Source: Rhizobiales bacterium IMCC20636 (GTDB lineage: Bacteria; Pseudomonadota; Alphaproteobacteria; Rhizobiales; GCA-2746425). Taken from it: a stretch of 64,000 nucleotides of DNA. Every line of letters begins with the position of its first letter. Position 1 is the stretch's first letter. Location of the stretch: the NCBI GenBank assembly GCA_016865015.1, contig CP018226.1:1147001-1211000 (forward strand), given 5' to 3'. Below, piece after piece: positions 9,243-18,897 of this stretch. The notes below the pieces were generated by a model. It was not told the DNA's origin. It did no database searches and was given only the letters and a program-made list of their open reading frames with translations. The position numbers and the translations under genes were made by a program.

Positions 9243-9746
9243 TCAGCGCAGGGATTTACAATTGGAGCCGTAAACCCGCCAGCGATCATATCCTGATACG
9301 CAGAACTGTACCTTCCACGACAGGCTGGCAAAGCCCATGCGCTCTTGGATCATGTAATAGAGTTTTGGATGCTTGCCGTTGGACAGGGTTGTCGTGGCAT
9401 TGCAGTGGCGATGGGTGATCATGGATTTGGTCTGATCCAGCCGGTAGCGTTGCTTGATATGACGGATATCCTGGATGCCGATCGTATGCTGGCGGTGTTC
9501 GATCCTTGACCATGTGTTGCGATCTGCCCAGGAAAACTTGGATGTGATGCGCCGCAGGACACGTGGATCGTCGCAGAGCGGGATGGCCCCACGGCCGAAA
9601 ATCTTATCGCGCGGATCGCCGCCCATTCTCAAATTGGTGTCGTGCGCATAGGCTCCACCTGGCTGAAGCGGGCCAAAGCCAGAGATGAATGGCAACAGCA
9701 GCAAAAGAGTGAAAACCGTGCGGATGCAAGAACGGCCAATGGTCAT
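9243..9746 (-). CDS. Small exported basic protein of unknown function
   Basis: 167 residues from ATG at 9746 (MTIGRSCIRTVFTLLLLLPF), which gives a good signal peptide; AAGGA lies about 10 nt upstream. The mature protein is basic with motifs CDDPRVLRRI, SWADRNTW, MITHRHCNA and KLYYMIQERMGF, and ends YGSNCKSLR. From memory similar proteins are common in rhizobial genomes without known function. Four or five cysteines suggest disulfides in the periplasm. It lies 5 bp upstream of the RNase T2 gene, so the two are probably co-transcribed. Confidence 0.7.
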   Translation of the reverse strand: MTIGRSCIRTVFTLLLLLPFISGFGPLQPGGAYAHDTNLRMGGDPRDKIFGRGAIPLCDDPRVLRRITSKFSWADRNTWSRIEHRQHTIGIQDIRHIKQRYRLDQTKSMITHRHCNATTTLSNGKHPKLYYMIQERMGFASLSWKVQFCVSGYDRWRVYGSNCKSLR

Positions 9747-9835
9747 GGAATGCGAATCCTTAATCTCGAATATGCGGGACAGTTTGCGGTAGCAACCCGC
9801 CATAGGCAAGTGATTTTGAGATCACGCAGGCCGCT

Positions 9836-10720
9836 TTACATCGCCTCGACAGATGTTTTGTGAAAGCGTTCAGAGTTCGGTGCCTGTTGGAGATGCCTCT
9901 GCAGCACCGGCAAAGCGTCTTCCAATGTCTTTTGCAGAGTATAGGGAGGATTTATTATGAAGAGACCGGTTCCGTTCAACTGATCTTCATTGTCCGGCGC
10001 CCTGACATACAGCTCGGCGCGCAGAATTGTCTCGACACCAAGGTCCGGCTTGCGTTTTGCCATTGCCTTGGCCCAGTTATCGGCCATGTAGTGCGCTTTG
10101 ATGGGATACCACAGCATGTAAATTCCCATAGGGAAACGCCGCACGCCCAGAGTGATCGCGTCCAGCGCGCGGTCCATTTCATGGCGCTCTTCAAAGGGGG
10201 GGTCCATGAGGATCAGAGCGCGTTTCAAATCGGGTGGCAGAAGCGCTTTCAGATTGCTCCAACTGTCCACATTACGGGCCAGAACCTGCGGGTCGCCAGC
10301 AAACAGTTTCTGCAGTTTGTAATATTCGATGTCGCGCAATTCGCAGGCCGTCAGCCGATCATTGGGACGCAGTAAGTGCCGCGCCAGCAGGGGAGAGCCA
10401 GGATAGGTTTCCAGTTCCGGGCCGGGGTTCAAACGGCTGATCACGTCGCGATAGGGCTTTGCAAATGCATCGGCATCGGGGCCCAGGGAAATCGGCAGTT
10501 GTGGATTCCCGTTCTCAAACAGTCTGGCGATGCCGGCATCTGCCTCCCCGGTGGCGCGTGCTTCGCGCCCTGTCAGGGAATAGCGTCCTGATCCGGCATG
10601 CATGTCTATGACGCGAATAGGCGCGTCCTTGCGCTGCAGGTAACCAATAATGGCGACCATGGTCAGGTGTTTCACAACATCGGCAAAATTGCCGGCATGA
10701 TAGGCGTGAAGATAATTCAT
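9836..10720 (-). CDS. rlmJ: 23S rRNA (adenine2030-N6)-methyltransferase RlmJ
   Basis: 294 residues. It starts MNYLHAYHAGNFADVVKH, the characteristic RlmJ N-terminus. The SAM-binding loop is DMHAGSGRYSL (39-49) and the N6-adenine methyltransferase catalytic motif is DPPFE (173-177). It methylates A2030 of 23S rRNA in the cytosol. Divergent from the ThDP enzyme gene across 112 bp. Confidence 0.93.
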   Translation of the reverse strand: MNYLHAYHAGNFADVVKHLTMVAIIGYLQRKDAPIRVIDMHAGSGRYSLTGREARATGEADAGIARLFENGNPQLPISLGPDADAFAKPYRDVISRLNPGPELETYPGSPLLARHLLRPNDRLTACELRDIEYYKLQKLFAGDPQVLARNVDSWSNLKALLPPDLKRALILMDPPFEERHEMDRALDAITLGVRRFPMGIYMLWYPIKAHYMADNWAKAMAKRKPDLGVETILRAELYVRAPDNEDQLNGTGLFIINPPYTLQKTLEDALPVLQRHLQQAPNSERFHKTSVEAM

Positions 10721-10832
10721 GACTGGTCTCTACGTGGTGAGATGCTGAAGTGCAAGCAATGCACGATGCCGCGCCTCTTGACAGAGGATTTAAATCTGAT
10801 GTCCATGCACGCTGGACGGCTTTGGAGGATAT

Positions 10833-12377
10833 ATGAACGGCGCGGAAACACTTGTGAAGACATTGCTGAAAAGCGATGTGGATGTCTGTTTTGCCAATCC
10901 GGGTACGTCCGAAATGCATTTCGTCGCGGCGCTGGACCAACATCCGGACATGCGCTGCATTCTGTGTCTGTTTGAAGGCGGTGCTACCGGCGCGGCTGAT
11001 GGCTATTTCCGGATGAAGCAGGAAGTCGCAACCACCTTGCTGCATCTGGGGCCGGGACTTGGCAATGGTATTGCCAATCTGCACAATGCCGGAAAGGCGC
11101 GCAGCGGCATCGTCAATATTGTCGGTGATCACGCTGACTATCATCTGAAATATGACAGCCCTTTACGGGGCAATCTGGATGGCATCAGCGGTTCCATTTC
11201 ACATTGGACACGGCGTGCTGCCGACGCTGCATCTGTTGCCGAAGATGGGGCCGCGGCGGTTCAGGCTGCTCGCGCGCAAGGCGGCCAGATTGCAACACTG
11301 ATCCTGCCGGCCAACACTGCCTGGGATGAGGCGAATGGGCCGGCTGAGCCTATGGCGCCCGCGCCCTTGAAACGGCCATCGAATGAGGAGATTGTCAGCG
11401 TTGCGCAAGCGCTTGGTGAACCCGGTGCGGTGTTGTTTGTCGGGCAGGGAGGTTTGCACGGTAAGCTGGCGCAACTGGCGGGCCAGATTGCTGCCAAATC
11501 CGGTTGTGAATTGATGGCTGATTTTCTGGTGTCCCGAATTGAGCGTGGCTGCGGTGCTGTTGATCTGATCCGGTTGAAATATCCCATTGTCGAGAATGTG
11601 GAATTGATGCGGCATGTGCGGCATCTGGTTCTGTGCGGGGCGAACCGGCCCGTTGCCTTCTTTGCCTATCCGGACAAGCCCGGTACACCTGAGCCCGCTG
11701 ATTGCCGGATTACCGAATTGTGTGGCCCGGATATGGATTATGGCTGGACGTTGCAGGCCATTGCCGACGAGTTGGGTGTGGGTCCGTCAGACAGGCCGGC
11801 TCTCGTCCCGCTTGATCTTCCCACTACTCCAACGGGCGGGTTGACGCTGGAAAAAACCGGTGCTGCGCTGGCAGCTCTGTTGCCGGACAACGCCATTGTG
11901 GTCGACGAATCCGTGACCAGCAGTCCGCCCTTGCTGAGTGCCACGAATACGGCGCGTCGGCAGACCTGGCTGCATGTCACCGGCGGTGCCATCGGCCTTG
12001 GACTGCCCTGTGCATCAGGCGCGGCACTGGCGTGCCCCGATCAGAAAACCGTGTGTCTGACAGGGGATGGATCGGCGATGTACACGCTTCAATCGCTGTG
12101 GACGATGGCTCGGGAAAATCTGGACGTTGTGACCATCGTTTTTGCCAATCGGGGCTATCAGATCCTGCATGGTGAACTGGCCAATGTTGGTGCCGGGCAA
12201 GCCGGGCGCAATGCGGCACGCATGTTCGACGTGGAAGACCCGACCCTGGATTGGGTCGCGCTGGCCAAGGGACATGGCGTTGCTGCCGCACGAGTGACCG
12301 ATATGGATGGATTCGTTGCCGCATTGCGCAAAGGGTTGGCAACAACTGACCCGTATCTCATCGAAGTGATCTGTTAG
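10833..12377 (+). CDS. ThDP-dependent enzyme, acetolactate synthase / benzoylformate decarboxylase-like
   Basis: 514 residues with the three-domain ThDP-enzyme layout. Near the N-terminus are FANPGTSEMHF and the catalytic Glu48 in LCLFEGGATGAADGY. The C-terminal domain carries the ThDP/Mg motif GDGSAMYT at about 411-418 with ANRGYQ as the downstream Asn region. Proteins of this type are often annotated as acetolactate synthase large subunit, but there is no ilvH-like small subunit next to it and the length (shorter than IlvB by about 50) fits a stand-alone 2-keto-acid decarboxylase or ligase. Substrate unknown. Confidence 0.85.
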   Translation: MNGAETLVKTLLKSDVDVCFANPGTSEMHFVAALDQHPDMRCILCLFEGGATGAADGYFRMKQEVATTLLHLGPGLGNGIANLHNAGKARSGIVNIVGDHADYHLKYDSPLRGNLDGISGSISHWTRRAADAASVAEDGAAAVQAARAQGGQIATLILPANTAWDEANGPAEPMAPAPLKRPSNEEIVSVAQALGEPGAVLFVGQGGLHGKLAQLAGQIAAKSGCELMADFLVSRIERGCGAVDLIRLKYPIVENVELMRHVRHLVLCGANRPVAFFAYPDKPGTPEPADCRITELCGPDMDYGWTLQAIADELGVGPSDRPALVPLDLPTTPTGGLTLEKTGAALAALLPDNAIVVDESVTSSPPLLSATNTARRQTWLHVTGGAIGLGLPCASGAALACPDQKTVCLTGDGSAMYTLQSLWTMARENLDVVTIVFANRGYQILHGELANVGAGQAGRNAARMFDVEDPTLDWVALAKGHGVAAARVTDMDGFVAALRKGLATTDPYLIEVIC

Positions 12378-12454
12378 GGTCATCAGAAAAAAACTGAAAC
12401 TTTGACCTTGCTGACCTGGCAGCCACCTGATCTCAGCCCATATCCGGAATGAAC

Positions 12455-14356
12455 CTATTGGGCGGCTTCGTTTTGATCAATGTCGCCCAGAAAGCCACCG
12501 GACTGGCGTTTCCACAGGCTGGCATAGAGCCCGTTATTGGCAATCAAAGCCTCATGGGTGCCGATTTCCACAATGTGTCCGCCATCCATCACCACCAGAC
12601 GATCCATCGTCGCAATGGTTGATAGGCGATGGGCAATGGCGATCACCGTCTTGCCTTTCATCAGATTGAACAATTGTTCCTGAATGGCCGCTTCCACCTC
12701 TGAATCGAGGGCAGATGTTGCCTCATCCAGAATGAGAATCGGGGCATTCTTCAGAAGCACCCGTGCAATCGCAATCCGCTGGCGTTGCCCGCCAGAGAGT
12801 TTTACACCGCGCTCTCCGACATGGGCTTCAAAGCCGCGTCGACCTTTGGGATCAACCAGATCGTTGATAAACTCCATGGCTTCTGCCTGTGTAGCGGCCT
12901 CGATCATATCGACTTCACTGGCATCGGGCCGTCCGTAGAGGATGTTTTCCCGGACAGAGCGGTGCAGCAGGGATGTGTCCTGTGTCACCATGGAAATTTG
13001 ACCCCGCAGGGAATTCTGGGTGACGTCTGCAATGTTGTGCCCATCAATGGTGATGCGCCCGCTTTCCACGTCATAAAGCCGCAGCAGCAGGTTCACCAAG
13101 GTGGATTTTCCCGCACCGGAACGCCCGACCAGACCGATCTTTTCCCCAGGGGCAATATCAAGCGTGATGTCGTGGAGGACACCCTTTGCGGGTCCGTTTT
13201 CTGGATTGTCCAATTTGCCATAATGGAACCCCACATTTTCAAAAGCGATCGCGCCCTGCACCGGCGGCAGAGCATGGGCCGACGGGGCATCAAGCAAGTC
13301 CGGGATCTGGGACACGGTTTCCATGGAATCTTGGATGGTTCCCAAATCACGGAACAGGCCGGAAATCTGGAACATCATCCAGCCTGACATGGTGTTTAGC
13401 CGCAATACGAGACCAAGCGCTATTGCGATTCCACCAGCCGTGATGCCATCTGCCTGCCACATGATGAGGCAGATATAGCCAGTGGCGGCCATGAAGAAGC
13501 CGTTGAGCAGCGCGAGACTGAACCGCACACGGGTGATGGCGCGGGTCAAGGCGCGGACACTGGTCAGCATCCATAAGAGGCCTTCTTCGGCAAAAGCGTC
13601 TTCCTGGCCGCGTGTGTCGAAAAGCTTGATGGTGTGGATGTTGGAATAGGCATCCACGATGCGGCCATTGAAGACAGAGCGCATATCCGTCGATTTTTTG
13701 GCAGCCTGGCGGATGGCCGGGACCAGAATTGCCGCCAGCCCGAAATAGCAGGCAAACCAGACAACGACGATGCTGGCCAGACGCCAGTCGAGCCCGGAGA
13801 AAACTCCGATGGTGGACACGCCTATGATGATGAAAAACCAGATGCCCTGCATGATGTTGATGAGGAAATCACCAACTGCCTGTCCCGATTGCAGAACCTT
13901 GGTGGCGATGCGGCCTGCAAAATCATTCTGGAAATAGGTCAGGGACTGGCGAATGACCGAGCGGTGTGCCTGCCAGCGCACCAAGTTGAAAAAACTCGGC
14001 ACAATGACCTGCTGTTCCAACACCGCAGCCAGCATGAGAATGGCAAAGCGGCCAATGACAACGACCGCACCCATTGCCAGGAATGTTCCCAGATAATCGG
14101 TGAGCAGTGTCTCCCGACTGGCCTGCACGGCTGGATCATTCAGCAGATCAATGATCTTGCCGATGAACTGAAACAGCAGAACCTCGACACCGGCCACCAG
14201 AATGCCCGACAGCAAAAACAGAATGAACGGCCATTTGGCCTGTCGGGCAAAGTACCATATGAACCCGAAGACGCTGTCGCGGGGGAGATTCCTTGTGGGA
14301 GAAGGGGCCAGTGGGTCTATGATGCGTTCAAAGGGGCGCAGAATTCGCTTTAACAT
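12455..14356 (-). CDS. ABC exporter, fused membrane and ATPase domains
   Basis: 633 residues from ATG at 14356 (MLKRILRPFERIIDPLAP). A six-helix membrane domain (about 40-340) precedes an ATPase domain with Walker A GRSGAGKST (near 410), signature LSGGQRQRIAIARV (near 520), Walker B ILILDEATSALD (near 540) and the H-loop AHRLST. This is the MsbA/multidrug half-transporter form, working as a homodimer or with a partner. The substrate is not readable. Divergent from trmL with a 77-bp gap. Confidence 0.9.
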   Translation of the reverse strand: MLKRILRPFERIIDPLAPSPTRNLPRDSVFGFIWYFARQAKWPFILFLLSGILVAGVEVLLFQFIGKIIDLLNDPAVQASRETLLTDYLGTFLAMGAVVVIGRFAILMLAAVLEQQVIVPSFFNLVRWQAHRSVIRQSLTYFQNDFAGRIATKVLQSGQAVGDFLINIMQGIWFFIIIGVSTIGVFSGLDWRLASIVVVWFACYFGLAAILVPAIRQAAKKSTDMRSVFNGRIVDAYSNIHTIKLFDTRGQEDAFAEEGLLWMLTSVRALTRAITRVRFSLALLNGFFMAATGYICLIMWQADGITAGGIAIALGLVLRLNTMSGWMMFQISGLFRDLGTIQDSMETVSQIPDLLDAPSAHALPPVQGAIAFENVGFHYGKLDNPENGPAKGVLHDITLDIAPGEKIGLVGRSGAGKSTLVNLLLRLYDVESGRITIDGHNIADVTQNSLRGQISMVTQDTSLLHRSVRENILYGRPDASEVDMIEAATQAEAMEFINDLVDPKGRRGFEAHVGERGVKLSGGQRQRIAIARVLLKNAPILILDEATSALDSEVEAAIQEQLFNLMKGKTVIAIAHRLSTIATMDRLVVMDGGHIVEIGTHEALIANNGLYASLWKRQSGGFLGDIDQNEAAQ

Positions 14357-14433
14357 AGGGCCATTCTCTCTGACGCCGAAGACTTGATAAATTGGAATCG
14401 AATTTGAAACCGAAACTGGAGCATGACACCTAA

Positions 14434-14889
14434 ATGGCGCTCTCGCTTGCACTTTACCAGCCTGACATACCACAAAATACCGCAACATTGCTGCGCACGG
14501 GTGCCTGTCTGAATGTGCCGGTGCATATTATCCTGCCTGCCGGCTTTGTGCTGAGTGACCGGAATTTCCGTCGCGCGGGACTGGATTATCTGGACAAGGC
14601 AACCCTTGTGCAGCATGCCGACTGGGCTGCTTTCTTGGCGCACTGCCGAGCAGAAAACCGACGTATTGTGCTACTCTCCACAAAGGCGGCAGAGGCCTAT
14701 ACGAAGTTTCGCTTTGAGGACAATGATATGCTGATGCTGGGGCGGGAATCTGCCGGTGTGCCAGACCATGTGCATGACGCTGCAGATGCGCGCATCCTGA
14801 TCCCGATGCATGGCAATGCCCGATCGCTCAATGTTGCCGTTTCGGGCGCGATGGTGTTGGGAGAGGCTTTGCGACAGGTGGCTCTATAG
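14434..14889 (+). CDS. trmL: tRNA (cytidine(34)-2'-O)-methyltransferase
   Basis: 151 residues, the normal TrmL size. SPOUT-fold motifs are present: LALYQPDIPQNTATLLRT at the N-terminus, LMLGRESAGVP and the knot segment IPMHGNARSLNVAVSGA near the C-terminus. It methylates the wobble ribose of tRNA-Leu isoacceptors in the cytosol. Followed after 70 bp by hemF on the same strand. Confidence 0.93.
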   Translation: MALSLALYQPDIPQNTATLLRTGACLNVPVHIILPAGFVLSDRNFRRAGLDYLDKATLVQHADWAAFLAHCRAENRRIVLLSTKAAEAYTKFRFEDNDMLMLGRESAGVPDHVHDAADARILIPMHGNARSLNVAVSGAMVLGEALRQVAL

Positions 14890-14959
14890 CTGCTGCGAAT
14901 CCGGGGCCGAGCAAAAATTTCTGGATTTGGACACCGAAACTCTGCAAGACAGACGATAG

Positions 14960-15913
14960 ATGCTACCTCAAATCATGGATGAGATTGTGACCGCAAACAC
15001 AGAAGCAACTTCAAAGCCTGTACCGGGACCCGTTCCAGAGGGCATCGAAGACAAGAAACAGATAGCTTCGGACTGGTTTCGTAAACTGCGTGATGACATC
15101 TGCACATCCTTTGAAACGCTGGAAGATGGACTGGCCGGACCTTTGTCCGACCGCGCACCGGGCCGATTTGAACGGGACGCCTGGCAGCGCACGGATCATA
15201 GCGGTGCAAAGGGTGGTGGCGGTGAAATGTCGCTGATGCGCGGACGGGTGTTTGAAAAGGTTGGAGTTCACATTTCAGCGGTCCATGGAGAGTTTGCGCC
15301 GGAGTTTCGCGGTCAGATTCCAGGTGCCAATGAGGACCCGTCCTTTTGGGCCAGCGGAATTTCGCTGATCGCGCATCCGCAAAACCCCAATGTGCCGGCG
15401 GTTCACATGAACACACGCATGGTTGTCACCTCGCGCCAGTGGTTTGGCGGTGGGGCGGATCTGACACCGGTTCTGGATGCGCGACGCACCCAGGATGATG
15501 CCGATACACAGGCGTTTCATGCGGCTATGCGCGCGCCATGTGAGGCGCATGAAGTGGCCGATTATCCGCGTTACAAGGAGTGGTGCGACACCTATTTTTA
15601 TCTGCCGCACCGCAAGGAAATGCGCGGTGTTGGCGGCATCTTCTATGATTATCTGAATTCCGGTGACTGGGATGCCGACTTTGCGTTCACACAGGATGTT
15701 GGCCGCGCTTTTCGCGATATCTATCCGCAACTGGTGCGGGCCAATATGGAACAGTCCTGGGATGCTGCTGCGCGTGAAGAACAGTTGATCCGTCGTGGCC
15801 GGTATGTGGAATTCAATCTGCTCTATGACAGAGGCACGATTTTTGGCTTGAAGACCGGCGGAAATGTCACCTCCATCCTGTCGTCGATGCCTCCGGAAGT
15901 GAAATGGCCGTAA
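14960..15913 (+). CDS. hemF: Oxygen-dependent coproporphyrinogen III oxidase
   Basis: 317 residues. Family motifs include [67 protein letters not shown] and the C-terminal [17 protein letters not shown]. It decarboxylates coproporphyrinogen III to protoporphyrinogen IX with O2 in haem synthesis. ATG at 14960 is used; an in-frame ATG at 14975 is equally short of a ribosome site, so the first five residues are uncertain. Convergent with the transporter operon, 21 bp away. Confidence 0.95.
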   Translation: MLPQIMDEIVTANTEATSKPVPGPVPEGIEDKKQIASDWFRKLRDDICTSFETLEDGLAGPLSDRAPGRFERDAWQRTDHSGAKGGGGEMSLMRGRVFEKVGVHISAVHGEFAPEFRGQIPGANEDPSFWASGISLIAHPQNPNVPAVHMNTRMVVTSRQWFGGGADLTPVLDARRTQDDADTQAFHAAMRAPCEAHEVADYPRYKEWCDTYFYLPHRKEMRGVGGIFYDYLNSGDWDADFAFTQDVGRAFRDIYPQLVRANMEQSWDAAAREEQLIRRGRYVEFNLLYDRGTIFGLKTGGNVTSILSSMPPEVKWP

Positions 15914-15934
15914 GCCTCGAAGATCGGTTTATCG

Positions 15935-16375
15935 TCAGAAGGTGGTTGTCAGATCCAGATTGATAAACTGGGTGAAGACATATTGAATCAGATAGCAGAA
16001 CAACAGCGCTGCGCCGCTGGCCTGCAGAAGACTTTTGACATCCCGGTGACGGGTCATCAGCAGAAACGCACACACACAAAAGACCGCTGCAGTCAGGAAG
16101 AAGGGCACTATTGCCAATAGTTGCAGGCCGACCAGCGCGATCATGGCGAGGCACATCAACCAGAACCGGCTGCTGAGTGGAGCATCGCCGTTTGGGGCCT
16201 CCTGTCTGGAGAAGACCGACGACAGAACCAGCAGAACCAACAGCGATAATGCAACGGACAGGGGCCAAAGCGACGGCCCCATGACGTCATAGTTCTCCGG
16301 CGGTGTCTGGATGGCCTGATAAGTGAAGGCTGCACCGACCAACAGCAGCAACAGATCAAAAATGCGCAAGCTCAT
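15935..16375 (-). CDS. tctB: TTT transporter small membrane subunit, TctB family
   Basis: 146 residues with four hydrophobic helices, beginning MSLRIFDLLLLLVGAAF, the usual TctB form. It is the last gene of a regulator-sulfatase-tctC-tctA-tctB operon and follows tctA by 10 bp. TctB pairs with TctA as the small integral subunit of tripartite tricarboxylate-type importers. The order C-A-B is less common than C-B-A. Confidence 0.82.
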   Translation of the reverse strand: MSLRIFDLLLLLVGAAFTYQAIQTPPENYDVMGPSLWPLSVALSLLVLLVLSSVFSRQEAPNGDAPLSSRFWLMCLAMIALVGLQLLAIVPFFLTAAVFCVCAFLLMTRHRDVKSLLQASGAALLFCYLIQYVFTQFINLDLTTTF

Positions 16376-16385
16376 GGGGTGTCCT

Positions 16386-17825
16386 TCACGAAAAACGTCT
16401 GTTCAACACAAACATCACCGTGCTGATGATGATGACTGCAATGGGCACCGGAGTGAGCAGAAGCGGCATGATGGCGCCATCTGTGAACATGGTGGCAGAC
16501 CGCAGGTTTTCTTCGGCAAGTGGGGCCAGAATAAAGCCGATGACAAAGGGGGCCAGTGCATAGCCACTGCGTTCCAGACCAAAGCCCACAAAGGAAAATA
16601 ACAGCATCACAAAGACGGTCGACCATGTGTTGGAAATGGCAAATGTGCCGACAACACACATGATGACCAATGGCGGCAGCAAATATGCCTTGGGGACCAT
16701 GGCGATCTTGGCGATGTGCCGGGTCAGAACCAGCATTGCCAGCAGCATGATGACATTGCCAAGAAAGGCCGCATTGAAGATGGCATAGACCATGCCCGGA
16801 TCATTGCGGAACAGAAACGGGCCGGGCTGAACACCGTGAATGACAAGGCCGCCGAGCAGGATGGCGTCGACCACACTGCCGGGAATGCCCAGTGCCACTA
16901 ACGGCACCAAGGCTCCGCCGACAGTTGCGTTGTTGGCAGATTCCGATGCGATCAGCCCTTCTTCGCTGCCTTTGCCGAAATCATCGGGCTTTCGGGAAAA
17001 ACTGCGGGCGACGGAATAGGCAAAGGCCGAACCGACATTGGCACCGACACCCGGCAGTACACCAATCCAGGTGCCCAGAACCGAGGAACGCAGAATATTG
17101 ATCCAGTGCCGCAACAAAGTGCGTGGGTCGAGTGACATTCTCGCATCTGTGCTTGGCCGATCGGTGGCATCCTTGGCCAGGCCCTGAACCTCCTGAAGGA
17201 TCTGGTTTCCTGCGAACAGGCCAATCAGCACCGCCAGCAAGGGGAAGCCGTTTTCCAGCCACTGAATGCCGAAGGTAAACCGGAAGGAACCGCTGATGGG
17301 GTCTGACCCGGGTGTTGCGGCGAGAATGCCCAGTGCACCGGAAATTAGGCCGCGCAACATGTTGCCCTTGCTGAGAAACACAATCAGCAAAAGCGCCATG
17401 GCGACCAGCGCAAAATAGTCAAATTTGGAGAAACGCACGGCCATCCGGCTGAGCGGTTCGGACAGCAAGACAAGAAAAACCCAGGAAATCAGACCGCCAA
17501 AGAAACTGGCCCATATGGCCAAAGCGAGAGCTTTGCCAGCCTCACCTCTTTGCGCCATGGGATAGCCATCCAGCGTGGTGATGACCGATGCCGGAGTTCC
17601 GGGCATGCGCAGGATGATGGCCGTGATCAGCGAACCGGATACACCGCCGACATACATGCCAACCAGCATGGAAATGGCAGGAATCGGGTCCATCGAAAAG
17701 GTGAAGGGCAGCGACAATGCGATGAGCATGGTTGCTGTGAGGCCCGGTATTGCTCCGACGATGATACCCAGCAAAACGCCCAACCCTATGAAGAGGGTTG
17801 TGCCAAGGCTCAGCACTTCAAACAT
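16386..17825 (-). CDS. tctA: TTT transporter large membrane subunit, TctA family
   Basis: 479 residues with about 11-12 hydrophobic segments. TctA signatures are GIIVGAIPGLTATM near the N-terminus, GGVSGSLITAIILRMPGTPAS and the repeated half GVLPGVGANVGSAFAY. It is the translocating subunit, driven by the ion gradient, that takes substrate from the periplasmic binding protein encoded just upstream. A strong hairpin separates it from that gene. Confidence 0.92.
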   Translation of the reverse strand: MFEVLSLGTTLFIGLGVLLGIIVGAIPGLTATMLIALSLPFTFSMDPIPAISMLVGMYVGGVSGSLITAIILRMPGTPASVITTLDGYPMAQRGEAGKALALAIWASFFGGLISWVFLVLLSEPLSRMAVRFSKFDYFALVAMALLLIVFLSKGNMLRGLISGALGILAATPGSDPISGSFRFTFGIQWLENGFPLLAVLIGLFAGNQILQEVQGLAKDATDRPSTDARMSLDPRTLLRHWINILRSSVLGTWIGVLPGVGANVGSAFAYSVARSFSRKPDDFGKGSEEGLIASESANNATVGGALVPLVALGIPGSVVDAILLGGLVIHGVQPGPFLFRNDPGMVYAIFNAAFLGNVIMLLAMLVLTRHIAKIAMVPKAYLLPPLVIMCVVGTFAISNTWSTVFVMLLFSFVGFGLERSGYALAPFVIGFILAPLAEENLRSATMFTDGAIMPLLLTPVPIAVIIISTVMFVLNRRFS

Positions 17826-17851
17826 TGTGGTTTTCCCGGTGTCGGTGAGGA

Positions 17852-17885
17852 CTGCAGGCCCGACCCTTTCGGATCGGGCCTGCAG
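17852..17885. promoter_or_regulatory. Intercistronic hairpin between tctC and tctA
   Basis: CTGCAGGCCCGA (17852-17863) and TCGGGCCTGCAG (17874-17885) form a perfect 12-bp stem with a 10-nt loop, placed 12 nt after the tctC stop on the minus strand. No T-run follows. This is the arrangement that protects the abundant binding-protein message and lowers permease expression. Confidence 0.7.
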
Positions 17886-17897
17886 GATGCGGCGTGT

Positions 17898-18860
17898 TTA
17901 CTTCTCGATCAGCTCTGCCGCACTTTTCAGTTGGGCAAGAGTGGCATCGACACGTGCAGGGGCTGTATCTGGGCCGTAATAGGTTGGCGTAATGCCGCGC
18001 TCATCAAGGATGGCCTGGAGTTCCGCATCGCCAATGGCTTTTTCCAGTGCCGCTGCGAATGTCGCGATGACATCAGCCGGTGTGCCTTTGGGGAAATACC
18101 AGCTGTGTTCGATGGAAAAATCAACATCCGCGCCCTGTTCCGCAGCTGTTGCCACATCAGCCAGATAGGGAATGCGGTCGCCAGACAGAGCCGCAATCAA
18201 TTTGACCTCGCCAGCTTCCACCAGGGGTTTGGCTTCCGCGCCACTCAATACGCCGACGGCGATTTGCTCACCGAGCAGAGCGGCAATGGTCTTGGCACCG
18301 CCACCGGTTTGCACATAGCGGAATTTGCCAGCGCCCAATTCGGCTTCCAGCATCAGCAAGGCAAAGTGATTGACCGCACCAATATTCACGCCGGCAATGA
18401 CCGGATCACTGCCGGACAAGAGAGTTTTCAATTCATCCAGTGAATTGGCCGCGGAAGATGCGGGAACTGCGACCACAAGCGGAATGGATGTGGTGGAAGC
18501 TGCAATATCAAAGGACGAGACATCAAAGTCGGCTTTGCCGATAGCCATATTGGTCAAGAGCGTCGCGTGGTTGACCAGAACGGAATAGCCATCCGGGTCT
18601 TTGCTGATGACACCACGACTTCCGGTGACGGACCCAGCGCCTGGCACATTCAGGACCACCAGATCGGCGCCCAGTTGCTTTTCCACAAACGGCTGTATGG
18701 TGCGCACAAATGTATCGGTGCCGCCGCCTGCGCCAAAGGGTACGGTGACTTGCACGGCTTTTTCCGGATAGGCTTGTGCATGGGCTGCCATGGGCAGGGC
18801 CAATGCTGCCGTCAGGCCAAAAGCGGCCATTGCGAGCGTTCTGCGTGTCAGTTTTTTCAT
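17898..18860 (-). CDS. tctC: TTT transporter periplasmic solute-binding protein (TctC / Bug family)
   Basis: 320 residues from ATG at 18860 (MKKLTRRTLAMAAFGL), chosen because GGAGGA lies 6-7 nt upstream; an ATG 12 nt earlier has none. Signal peptide to about residue 28 (AAHAQA-YPEK). Family hallmarks are the start of the mature protein YPEKAVQVTVPFGAGGGTD and SVLVNHATLL. The ligand of Bug proteins varies widely (carboxylates, aromatic acids). The sulfatase encoded upstream points to a sulfated or related organic acid, which is inference. Confidence 0.9.
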   Translation of the reverse strand: MKKLTRRTLAMAAFGLTAALALPMAAHAQAYPEKAVQVTVPFGAGGGTDTFVRTIQPFVEKQLGADLVVLNVPGAGSVTGSRGVISKDPDGYSVLVNHATLLTNMAIGKADFDVSSFDIAASTTSIPLVVAVPASSAANSLDELKTLLSGSDPVIAGVNIGAVNHFALLMLEAELGAGKFRYVQTGGGAKTIAALLGEQIAVGVLSGAEAKPLVEAGEVKLIAALSGDRIPYLADVATAAEQGADVDFSIEHSWYFPKGTPADVIATFAAALEKAIGDAELQAILDERGITPTYYGPDTAPARVDATLAQLKSAAELIEK

Positions 18861-18897
18861 AGTTTCCTCCATTGAATGTTAGTAAGGCGTGTCGGTT

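Noticed and set aside
10833-12377. ilvB (acetolactate synthase of branched-chain synthesis)
   Set aside because: Shorter than IlvB and without ilvH beside it, so the symbol was not assigned.
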